From JBHJGU01 sp050331475 (GTDB lineage Bacteria > Pseudomonadota > Alphaproteobacteria > Caulobacterales > Maricaulaceae), in the NCBI GenBank assembly GCA_050331475.1, contig JBHJGU010000068.1, positions 1 to 21,708 on the forward strand: a stretch of 21,708 bases of DNA. The letters are read 5' to 3'. Every line of letters starts with the position of its first letter. Positions within the stretch are counted from its first letter, which is position 1. The translations under genes were made by a program, and so were the position numbers. Under the pieces are notes generated by a model. That model was not told the origin of the DNA, made no database searches, and saw only the letters and a program-made list of their open reading frames with translations. This document shows, one piece after another, positions 14,625-21,708 of this stretch.

Positions 14625-15078
14625 CCCGGAGCTCAGCGTCACCGTGAGCGCAACCGCTCTGGATATCAGCCTAGGTTTGCCCGCTGATCCGGACTGCGGC
14701 GCGGAGGCGCGGTTTCTAGGCCAGGTGCGCGGGGGCGACGGGCTAGTGAGCCTGACGCTTGAGCATTATCCCGGCGTCACCGAGCAAGCCTTGTCCGCCA
14801 TCGGGCGCAACGCCGCCGAGCGCTTCAACCTCCGCGCGGCGCTAATCCATCATCGGGTCGGGACGATGGAGGTGGGCGAGCCGATCGTGCTGGTCGCCGC
14901 CAGCGCGCCCCATCGCAAGGCCGCCCTCCAAGGCGTTGAGTTCATGATGGACCAGCTTAAGACCCACGCGCCATTCTGGAAGAAAGAAGCCTTCGCCGAT
15001 GGCCGGCAAGCTTGGGTCGAGGCTAGGGTGAGCGATGACCAAGCCGCCAAAGCGTGGTTCCAAGGAGACCGCCCATGA
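14611..15078 (+). CDS. moaE: Molybdopterin synthase catalytic subunit MoaE
   Basis: MoaE is the large subunit of molybdopterin synthase; it uses MoaD thiocarboxylate to put the two dithiolene sulfurs into the pterin. The 155-aa protein shows FLGQVRG, LEHYPGVTEQALSAI, HHRVGTMEVGEPIVLVAASAPHRKAAL, and the active-site region MDQLKTHAPFWKKE with the two catalytic Lys positions. ATG 14611 lies inside the last codons of modC in another frame, and the stop TGA overlaps the moaB ATG. Truncated translation of modC could reduce coupled translation of moaE. Confidence 0.94.
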   Translation: MSRSSPELSVTVSATALDISLGLPADPDCGAEARFLGQVRGGDGLVSLTLEHYPGVTEQALSAIGRNAAERFNLRAALIHHRVGTMEVGEPIVLVAASAPHRKAALQGVEFMMDQLKTHAPFWKKEAFADGRQAWVEARVSDDQAAKAWFQGDRP

Positions 15079-15605
15079 GCCGGCTAGACCCCGAGCGCGC
15101 CTTTGTTCCGTTAAATCTGGCGGTGATGACCGTCTCGGACACCCGCACCCTGGAAACCGATAAATCCGGCGGCTATTTGGCGGAGCGGATCGAGGCGGCG
15201 GGCCATGTGTTGGCGGACCGAGCGATCATCGCCGACGACCGGTTGGCGATCCGCGCCCAGGCCGCCCAATGGATCGCTGCGCGGGGGGTGGACGGGATCC
15301 TGACCACCGGCGGCACGGGCCTGACCGGCCGGGATGTGACGCCCGAAGCGATCGAGCCCTTATTCGACAAGCGCATTGAGGGCTTCGCCGTTCTGTTCCA
15401 CCAGGTCAGTTTTCAGAGCGTCGGCGTCTCCACCTTGCAATCACGCGCCACCGCCGGGCTGGCGGGGGGGACGTTTGTGTTCTGCCTGCCCGGCTCCACC
15501 GGCGCCTGCCGGGACGCGTGGGAGCATATTCTGGTTTACGAGTTCGACAGCCGGCATCGGCCGTGTAATCTCGCCGAACTCAAGCCTCGGCTCAACGAGC
15601 GCTAA
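15075..15605 (+). CDS. moaB: Molybdenum cofactor biosynthesis protein MoaB
   Basis: This MoaB/MogA-family protein (176 aa; E. coli MoaB 170) probably adenylylates molybdopterin before metal insertion. Segments include LNLAVMTVSDTRTLETDKSGGYL, GILTTGGTGLTGRDVTPEAIEPLFDK (the MPT-binding loop) and SFQSVGVSTLQSRATAG, then FCLPGSTGACRDAWE. The MTVSDTR...DKSG start and overall size favour the MoaB type over MogA. AAGGAGA is 7 nt before ATG 15075, and the start overlaps the moaE stop (ATGA). In organisms with no separate MogA this protein is thought to do that step; no mogA is seen here. Confidence 0.92.
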   Translation: MSRLDPERAFVPLNLAVMTVSDTRTLETDKSGGYLAERIEAAGHVLADRAIIADDRLAIRAQAAQWIAARGVDGILTTGGTGLTGRDVTPEAIEPLFDKRIEGFAVLFHQVSFQSVGVSTLQSRATAGLAGGTFVFCLPGSTGACRDAWEHILVYEFDSRHRPCNLAELKPRLNER

Positions 15606-15609
15606 GTCC

Positions 15610-16080
15610 ATGGCGGAGCTGACCCATTTCGACCCCGAAGGCCGCCCCTCCATGGTGGACGTGGGCGATAAACCGGTCACCGCGCGCGAGGCCACCGCCC
15701 AGGGCCGCATCACGATGAGCGCGGAGGCCCGCGCCGCCCTGATTGCGGGCCGCGGACCAAAGGGGGACGCGCGTACGGTGGCCCAACTCGCGGGCGTTCA
15801 AGCCGCGAAGGACACCGCCCGGCTCATCCCGCTTTGCCACATTCTGCCGCTTGACAAGGTGGCCGTGGAGATCGAACCCGAGGGCGAGACCGGCTTCCAC
15901 GTCACCGCCCGGGTGCGCGCCACCGCCAAAACCGGGGTGGAAATGGAGGCGTTGACAGCGGTCTCGGTGGCCTGCCTCACCCTCTATGACATGGGCAAAG
16001 CGCTCGATAAGGCCATGACGATTCACGGGATTGCGCTGGGCGCGACGTCGGGCGGCCGGTCGGGCGATTACCGAAAATGA
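15610..16080 (+). CDS. moaC: Cyclic pyranopterin monophosphate synthase MoaC
   Basis: MoaC completes the conversion of the MoaA product to cyclic pyranopterin monophosphate. The 156-aa protein starts LTHFDPEGRPSMVDVGDKP and has AKDTARLIPLCHILPLDKV (the catalytic-site region; the usual LCHPLPL reads LCHILPL here), VEMEALTAVSVACLTLYDMGKA and the C-terminal GGRSGDYRK. ATG 15610 is 4 nt after the moaB stop; its TGA overlaps the moeA start. Length is typical (about 160). Confidence 0.95.
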   Translation: MAELTHFDPEGRPSMVDVGDKPVTAREATAQGRITMSAEARAALIAGRGPKGDARTVAQLAGVQAAKDTARLIPLCHILPLDKVAVEIEPEGETGFHVTARVRATAKTGVEMEALTAVSVACLTLYDMGKALDKAMTIHGIALGATSGGRSGDYRK

Positions 16081-17288
16081 GCCTTCTGGCGCTCGACGAT
16101 GCGCGCGCGCGCTTGCTCGACATTGTGCGGCCCGGGGGCGCGGAAACCGTCCCGCTGGCCCAGGCGCTGGGCCGTACCCTTGCTGACCCGCTGATCGCCC
16201 AGCGCACCCAACCGCCCGCCCCCGTCTCGGCCATGGATGGCTGGGCGGTGCGCGCGGCCGACCTCACCGGCGGGCCGGTCACCTTGCGCATTGTCGGCCA
16301 AGCCGCGGCTGGCGAACCGCTCGACCAGCCGCTTAGCCCCGGCGAGGCGGCGCGGATTTTCACCGGCGGCGTCCTTCCCCCGGGCGCGGATCAGGTGGTT
16401 ATCCAGGAGAACGCGCGCGCTGAGGCCGCCCTGCTGCACCTGACCGACCCGCCGCAGCCGGGCCGGCATGTGCGCGCCGCGGGGCGGGACTTCACTCAAG
16501 GCCAAAGCTTGCTGTCGCCCGGCACGGTGTTGACCGCCCAAACCCTGGCGCTGGCGGCCAGCGCCGGCGCGCTCTGGCCAAAGGTCGCCCAGCCGCCGGA
16601 GGTGGCGGTGCTCTGCACCGGCGACGAGTTGGTCGAGCCGGGGGAGACCCCGGGCCCGGGCGGTATCGTCAACGCGTTGGGCGTGGGCCTTGGCGCGCGG
16701 ATCGCGGCGGCGGGTGGGCGTGCGGTCTATCTCGGCGTGGTCCGCGACGATCTTGAGGCCATGACGGCGGCCTTTGACCGGTCGAAACGGTCCACGCTCG
16801 TGGTCTGCGTCGGCGGGGCGTCGGTGGGGGAGCGGGATTTCGCGCGGGCGGGCTTTGCGGCGGCGGGCGGCGAACTCGCCTTCGCCAAAATCAATCTTAA
16901 GCCCGGCAAACCAACCTGGGGCGGTGGTCTAGGCGGCTCCGCCGTTCTGGGCCTGCCGGGCAATCCGGCCTCCGCCTTTGTGGCGGCGGAGCTGTTGCTC
17001 GCCCCCCTGATCGCCAAGGCCCTGGGCCGGCCCGGGCCCCATGCGCCTGATTTGTCCGCGGGCGTGCTCGCAACCCCTCTGCCGGCCAATGGGGACCGGG
17101 AGGCTTGGGTGCGCGCAAAAACCGTGGGCCGAGACGACTTTGGCCGACCGATCCTGGATGCGACCGCGGACCAAGACTCCAGCCTGCTCACCGTGCTCGC
17201 GGGCTCGGACGCATTGATCCGGCGCGCGGCCGGCGCCGACGCGGCTGCGGCGGGGGACGCGGTGGCGGCGCTAATGCTCACGCCCTAG
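16077..17288 (+). CDS. moeA: Molybdopterin molybdenumtransferase MoeA
   Basis: MoeA inserts molybdenum into adenylylated molybdopterin. The 403-aa product carries ALGRTLADPLIAQRTQPPAPVSAMDGWAVRAADL, IFTGGVLPPGADQVVIQE, VLCTGDELVEPGETPGPGGIVNALG, GGASVGERDF, KINLKPGKPTWGG, LGLPGNPASAF and a C-terminal beta domain. These are the domain III and IV hallmarks of MoeA, and length is near the usual 400-410. It overlaps moaC by ATGA and ends the operon. mobA and moeB are not in the window. Confidence 0.95.
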   Translation: MSLLALDDARARLLDIVRPGGAETVPLAQALGRTLADPLIAQRTQPPAPVSAMDGWAVRAADLTGGPVTLRIVGQAAAGEPLDQPLSPGEAARIFTGGVLPPGADQVVIQENARAEAALLHLTDPPQPGRHVRAAGRDFTQGQSLLSPGTVLTAQTLALAASAGALWPKVAQPPEVAVLCTGDELVEPGETPGPGGIVNALGVGLGARIAAAGGRAVYLGVVRDDLEAMTAAFDRSKRSTLVVCVGGASVGERDFARAGFAAAGGELAFAKINLKPGKPTWGGGLGGSAVLGLPGNPASAFVAAELLLAPLIAKALGRPGPHAPDLSAGVLATPLPANGDREAWVRAKTVGRDDFGRPILDATADQDSSLLTVLAGSDALIRRAAGADAAAAGDAVAALMLTP

Positions 17289-17305
17289 CGCGGCCTTTAG
17301 TCCGG

Positions 17306-17374
17306 CGGGGTGAGAGGGCGAACGCCCCGGGCGCTGAGCCGGGGTCCGGGACAAGGCGCTCTATCGTCACCCCG
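17306..17374. repeat. Intergenic palindromic element after moeA
   Basis: CGGGGTGA (17306-17313) is complementary to TCACCCCG (17367-17374), and within the 53-nt interior lies GGGC-GAAC-GCCC plus the words CCGGGGTCCGGG. Such GC-rich intergenic inverted repeats near 3' ends are common as dispersed REP-like units in alphaproteobacteria. I see only one copy in the window. It may also act as a weak two-way terminator for the convergent moeA and flavoprotein genes. Confidence 0.4.
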
Positions 17375-17468
17375 AGGAGCCGAAGGCGACGTGGCGGTCC
17401 AGGCGACGGTTCCGCTTGGCTTCAAAAGGTTCCGCATTGCCGCACCGCTCGAAATAACGGCGACCGCG

Positions 17469-18713
17469 TCACCCGGGCGCCCGAGCGGGGGCCTTCGCGA
17501 CCGCTCGGGCCGCCGCATAGGCCGACGCCCAGGCCCATTGAAAGTTATAACCGCCGAGCCAGCCCGTGACGTCGACCACCTCGCCGATGAAAAAGAGCCC
17601 AGGGACGGCTTTCGCCTCCAGCGTCTTGGAATTGAGCCCAGCGGTATCCACCCCGCCCAACGTGACTTCCGCGGTGCGATAGCCCTCCGAGCCTGCGGGC
17701 GTCACCCGCCAGGCGCGCAACCGCTCAACGAGCGCCTGGAGTTTCGCGTTCGACCAATCCGCCAACCGCCCCTCCCAGCCCTCGAACGCGCAGAGCGCTT
17801 GGGCGAGCCGCTTGGGCAACACCTCGCCCAGCCCGGTCTGGATGGCCGACCGGCCGAGCCGGGCGCGCGCGTCCAGAAGCGCCTCGTAAAGCCCTCCATC
17901 GGGGGCGAAATCCACCAAAATGTCGGCGCCCTCGCGCCAGTAGCTCGAACTTTGCAGGATCGCCGGCCCGGACAGACCCCGATGGGTGAACAGCACACCA
18001 TCCCGGAACGCGGGCGGCTTAGCTTTGCGCGCCTTGGCGGGGGTTGCGGCGGTGACGGTCGCGTCGAGCGACACGCCCGCAAGGTCTTCAGCCAACGTCT
18101 TGATCGCACCCTCAAAGGTCAGCGGGACCAGCGCGGGCCGGGGGTCGATGACAGTCAAGCCGAACCGGTCGGCGAGCTGATAGCCAAACCCGGTCGCGCC
18201 GATCTTCGGGATCGACTTGCCCCCGGTGGCGACGACCAAGGCGCGCGTGGTGAACGTCCCTGCCGAGGTCTCGACCCGGAACCCGTCCACCGATTGGCTC
18301 ACATTACTGATAGTCTGGCCCGCGCGGACATCCGCGCCCGTGCGCCGGCAATCATCGAGCAACAGATCAATGATCTGCTGGGCGCTGTCTTGGCAGAATA
18401 ACTGCCCGCGCGCCTTCTCCACCCAAGCGATACCGGCGCTCTCCACCTTGTTGAGAAAGTCCGTGGGGGTGTAGCTATTAAGGGCGGAAATGCAGAATTT
18501 CGGATTTTGCGAGAGGAAATGCTCTGGCGCGGTGTTCAGATTGGTGAAATTGCACCGCCCGCCGCCGGAAATCCGGATCTTTTCGCCCAATTTGCGCGCG
18601 TGATCGAGCACGGCGACCGAGCGCCCGCGCCGGGCCGCTTCGGCCGCGCAAAACAGTCCCGCCGCCCCTGCGCCCAGGATCAGACAATCGACGACTTCTG
18701 GGGGCTTAGACAT
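17469..18713 (-). CDS. BaiN/HI0933-family FAD-dependent oxidoreductase
   Basis: A 414-aa flavoprotein. The N-terminal dinucleotide-binding motif is LGAGAAGLFCAAEAARRG (about 12-29), then the family signature GEKIRISGGGRCNFTN (43-58), ARGQLFCQDSAQQIIDLL, the ATP-helix-like ATGGKSIPKIGATGFGY (about 162-178), and the C-terminal FAD-contact segment GLFFIGEVVDVTGWLGGYNFQWAWASA. These fit the HI0933/YhiN/BaiN family of NAD(P)/FAD proteins, whose physiological substrate is mostly unknown. The start at 18713 has no strong ribosome site but it fits the family N-terminus. It converges with moeA, and a perfect 10-bp inverted repeat lies in its last codons. Family is secure, substrate is not. Confidence 0.88.
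   Translation of the reverse strand: MSKPPEVVDCLILGAGAAGLFCAAEAARRGRSVAVLDHARKLGEKIRISGGGRCNFTNLNTAPEHFLSQNPKFCISALNSYTPTDFLNKVESAGIAWVEKARGQLFCQDSAQQIIDLLLDDCRRTGADVRAGQTISNVSQSVDGFRVETSAGTFTTRALVVATGGKSIPKIGATGFGYQLADRFGLTVIDPRPALVPLTFEGAIKTLAEDLAGVSLDATVTAATPAKARKAKPPAFRDGVLFTHRGLSGPAILQSSSYWREGADILVDFAPDGGLYEALLDARARLGRSAIQTGLGEVLPKRLAQALCAFEGWEGRLADWSNAKLQALVERLRAWRVTPAGSEGYRTAEVTLGGVDTAGLNSKTLEAKAVPGLFFIGEVVDVTGWLGGYNFQWAWASAYAAARAVAKAPARAPG
17479..17510. repeat. 10-bp perfect inverted repeat in 3' end of flavoprotein gene
   Basis: GCCCGAGCGG (17479-17488) is exactly complementary to CCGCTCGGGC (17501-17510) with a 12-nt loop. It lies within the last 14 codons of the flavoprotein gene, where the protein is a low-complexity Ala/Arg/Pro tail. 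It could end transcription of the convergent moeA operon or stabilise the 3' end of either mRNA; no T-run follows. Confidence 0.45.
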
Positions 18714-18824
18714 GGCGGCGCGCTCAAAGGACGAGACCCCGGGGGTGTGACGAGCCCAGCGCGCGCCGTCAAGGCGGTTGGCTTCGGGTCAAGCCCAGGG
18801 CGCCAGGTTCGCGGCCGTGTGACC

Positions 18825-20186
18825 TCAATCCCCGCCACCGACCTCTCCAGGCTCGACGGCTAAAAGCGTCATGGCGGCCAGCGTCATCGCCTCCACGCCG
18901 GCGGTGACCGAGGGCTCGGGTGAGACTTTAAAGAGCGGTGAATGATGGCCGGCCGCGGTCTGAAGCTCCGCCTCCGGCGTGCCGCCAACGGAGAAATACA
19001 CCCCCTTCACGCCGTATTCCGGGGCGACGAAATAGGCGAAATCCTCCGCCCCCATGCCTTCGCGTGTATCGTCATACATACGCTCAGCGCCAAAATGGGC
19101 GCGAAAAGCGTCGTCGATCCGTTTCGCGGTGACGGCGTCGTTTAAGGTCGGCGGGGTCGTTTCGACCGGCGAGCGGACGACTTCGGGCAGCAAATCCTCC
19201 GGCACGTCCAGCGCCCGGGCGGTGCCTTCGGCGACCCGGTCTATGCCGTCCAAAAGCGCGGTCCGGGTTTCGGGATCGTCTGAGCGCACCGTGAGTTGGA
19301 GCTTCACCTCCTCGGGGATGATATTGTGCTTGAACCCGCCATGGATGGAGCCGACCGTGATCACACCGGGTTGGAGCGGGGCTATGGATCGGCTGACCAC
19401 CGATTGCAGACTGACCACGATCTGGCTGGCCACCAGCACCGGGTCCACCCCCTTATGCGGGCTCGCCCCATGGGCGCCGACCCCGCGCACGGTGATGTCC
19501 ACACTATCGGAGGAAGAATAGGCGATGGCTTGGGGCACATAGATTTTGCCCTCGGGCCGACCGGCGGCGACGTGGAAGGCGAGCGCATAATCGGGCTTGG
19601 GGAAGCGCTCATAAAGCCCGTCTTTGAGCATATTACGAGCACCGGAAATCCGCTCCTCCGCGGGTTGGCCGATCAACACCAGCGTGCCGGACCACTGGTC
19701 TTTTCGCTGGGCGAGTTGGCGCGCGGCGCCCACCAAAGCGGTCATATGCACATCGTGCCCGCAGGCGTGCATCACCGGTTTGACAATGCCGTCAATGTCT
19801 TTTTGCCGGGCGGTGGAGGCGTAATCGAGCCCGGACTTTTCGGGCACCGGCAAACCGTCCATATCCGCGCGCAACAAAACCGTCGGCCCGGCGCCGTTTT
19901 CCATCACCGCGACCACGCCCGTGCCGCCGACCCCGGTGGTGACCGTGTACCCAAAGGCTTCAATCTCTTGGGCCAAGCGTTTGGCGGTTTCGTATTCGCG
20001 GTGCGATAGCTCCGGATTGGCGTGGAAGTGTTTGAACAACGCCTCAAGCGACCGAACGTAGTCCGCCTCCACCGCTTCGGTCAGGTTTGCCGTGTCTGCG
20101 CTGGCCTCGGCCTGGGCGTCGGAATGCGCATAAGCGCCCGCGCACAACACGCTCGCCATCGCCGCGCTCGTCAATAACCGGTTCAT
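18825..20186 (-). CDS. Exported M20-family metallo-amidohydrolase
   Basis: The 453-aa product is a zinc amidohydrolase/aminoacylase of peptidase family M20 (hippurate hydrolase type) that splits N-acyl amino acids or related amides. From ATG 20186 there is a signal peptide (MNRLLTSAAMASVLCAGAYA), so it is periplasmic or secreted. Motifs: FHANPELSHREYETAKRLA, LRADMDGLPV (metal Asp), VMHACGHDVHM (metal His), GQPAEE (catalytic Glu region), GAHGASPHKGVDPV (dimer/lid domain) and GMGAEDFAYF with a C-terminal GHHSPLFKV. The ORF extends upstream to 20303, but GGGGAGG lies 5 nt before 20186 and the signal peptide begins there. It is divergent from tRNA-Phe. Substrate is unknown. Confidence 0.9.
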   Translation of the reverse strand: MNRLLTSAAMASVLCAGAYAHSDAQAEASADTANLTEAVEADYVRSLEALFKHFHANPELSHREYETAKRLAQEIEAFGYTVTTGVGGTGVVAVMENGAGPTVLLRADMDGLPVPEKSGLDYASTARQKDIDGIVKPVMHACGHDVHMTALVGAARQLAQRKDQWSGTLVLIGQPAEERISGARNMLKDGLYERFPKPDYALAFHVAAGRPEGKIYVPQAIAYSSSDSVDITVRGVGAHGASPHKGVDPVLVASQIVVSLQSVVSRSIAPLQPGVITVGSIHGGFKHNIIPEEVKLQLTVRSDDPETRTALLDGIDRVAEGTARALDVPEDLLPEVVRSPVETTPPTLNDAVTAKRIDDAFRAHFGAERMYDDTREGMGAEDFAYFVAPEYGVKGVYFSVGGTPEAELQTAAGHHSPLFKVSPEPSVTAGVEAMTLAAMTLLAVEPGEVGGGD

Positions 20187-20296
20187 CGCCGCCTCCCCGC
20201 GTGTCGAACCTTTTGTATCGTTATGTTCATCAAGGCGATTGACGGGCCGGCGGTCAAGCCTGAGCCGCCATCCGAGCGGCAAACCGCGCGAGGCCG

Positions 20297-20325
20297 TGGA
20301 CAAGCCCGATCGGCTCGCTTATACC
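20297..20325 (+). promoter_or_regulatory. Sigma-70-type promoter of tRNA-Phe
   Basis: TGGACA (20297-20302), a 17-nt spacer, and TATACC (20320-20325) form a good housekeeping promoter. Transcription would begin near 20332, about 38 nt before the tRNA, which is a normal leader length. Confidence 0.55.
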
Positions 20326-20369
20326 GCCTGCTCCCGCGCGCGAGCGGTTTGGTTCGCGACCGCGGCGGC

Positions 20370-21570
<1,201 letters not shown>

Positions 21571-21708
21571 TGCTGTGACCCCCGATAATTCTGCCATGTG
21601 ATGCTAGAGTCCGGCCTTCTCGAAAGGACTGGACGAATGAAGCGATCACGGTTTTCGGAAGAGCAGATCATTGGGATTTTGAAGGAGCACGAGGCCGGCG
21701 TGACCGTC
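21571..21708 (+). mobile_element. IS3-family insertion sequence, left end (partial)
   Basis: The sequence from about 21571 (TGCTGTGACCCCC..., a TG start with a following C-run as in many IS3-family ends) leads into an OrfA-type reading frame at 21637. The element runs off the window. The exact terminal inverted repeat and target duplication cannot be checked because the right end is not present. It interrupts the serine recombinase gene. Confidence 0.6.
21637..21708 (+). CDS. IS3-family transposase OrfA (partial)
   Basis: ATG 21637 starts MKRSRFSEEQIIGILKEHEAG, the usual N-terminus of IS3-family OrfA, a helix-turn-helix DNA-binding protein that is joined to the OrfB integrase by a -1 frameshift. 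AAAGGA at about 21624-21629 is the likely ribosome site. Only 24 codons are within the window; the rest of the element lies beyond the edge. Confidence 0.85.
   Translation, partial: MKRSRFSEEQIIGILKEHEAGVTV

Noticed and set aside
17310..18401. 363-codon + strand open frame opposite the flavoprotein gene
   Set aside because: It is the antisense shadow of a clear BaiN-family gene on the - strand and has no protein-like motifs.

Overview
The window is GC-rich chromosomal DNA. Gene content (LuxR-type regulator, CsgH-like curli chaperone, molybdenum-cofactor operon with overlapping ATGA junctions, and a secreted protein with a conserved histidine/tryptophan-rich pattern) points to an alphaproteobacterium, perhaps a marine Maricaulales/Hyphomonadaceae or Parvularcula relative. 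The taxonomic call rests on protein flavour only and is an inference.

Layout. (1) 1-7549 is a curli-type functional amyloid locus on the + strand: csgF and csgG (assembly factor and outer-membrane secretion pore), a long structured intergenic region, a very large acidic CsgA-like curlin-repeat protein (923 aa), an intrinsic terminator, a CsgB-like curlin-repeat protein, an unrecognised secreted Pro-rich protein, a CsgC/CsgH-like periplasmic chaperone, a second terminator, and a small LysM lipoprotein. No csgE or csgD orthologue is visible. (2) 7538-8419 on the - strand is a LuxR-family regulator with an autoinducer-binding-like domain and an altered ligand pocket. It is convergent with the LysM gene and followed by a 500-nt AT-rich gap holding an 18-bp palindrome. 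(3) 8932-10537 on the - strand holds a conserved small secreted protein and an RTX calcium-binding repeat protein. (4) 10767-17288 on the + strand is a compact molybdenum-cofactor and molybdate-uptake operon: moaA-moaD-modA-modB-modC-moaE-moaB-moaC-moeA. modC carries one in-frame TAA between the D-loop and the switch histidine, with the reading frame otherwise intact. (5) 17469-20186 on the - strand holds a BaiN/HI0933-type flavoprotein and an exported M20 metallo-amidohydrolase. (6) 20370-20445 is tRNA-Phe(GAA). Its 3' half is overlapped on the other strand by the 3' end of a large serine recombinase whose catalytic domain is missing because an IS3-family element (21637 onward, partial) sits in its 5' part. 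This looks like the left boundary of an integrated element that has been inactivated.

How the genes work together. CsgG would form the export pore, CsgF would couple it to surface nucleation, the CsgB-like protein would nucleate, the giant CsgA-like protein would polymerise, and the CsgH-like protein would stop early polymerisation in the periplasm. The LuxR-type gene is a reasonable but unproven candidate regulator. The moa/mod/moe operon takes up molybdate, builds molybdopterin and inserts molybdenum; the broken modC would remove its own ATPase. The strongest points for follow-up are the ~79-residue higher-order repeat in the giant curlin, the unknown gene inside the curlin operon, the modC nonsense codon, and the tRNA-Phe/serine-integrase/IS3 junction.
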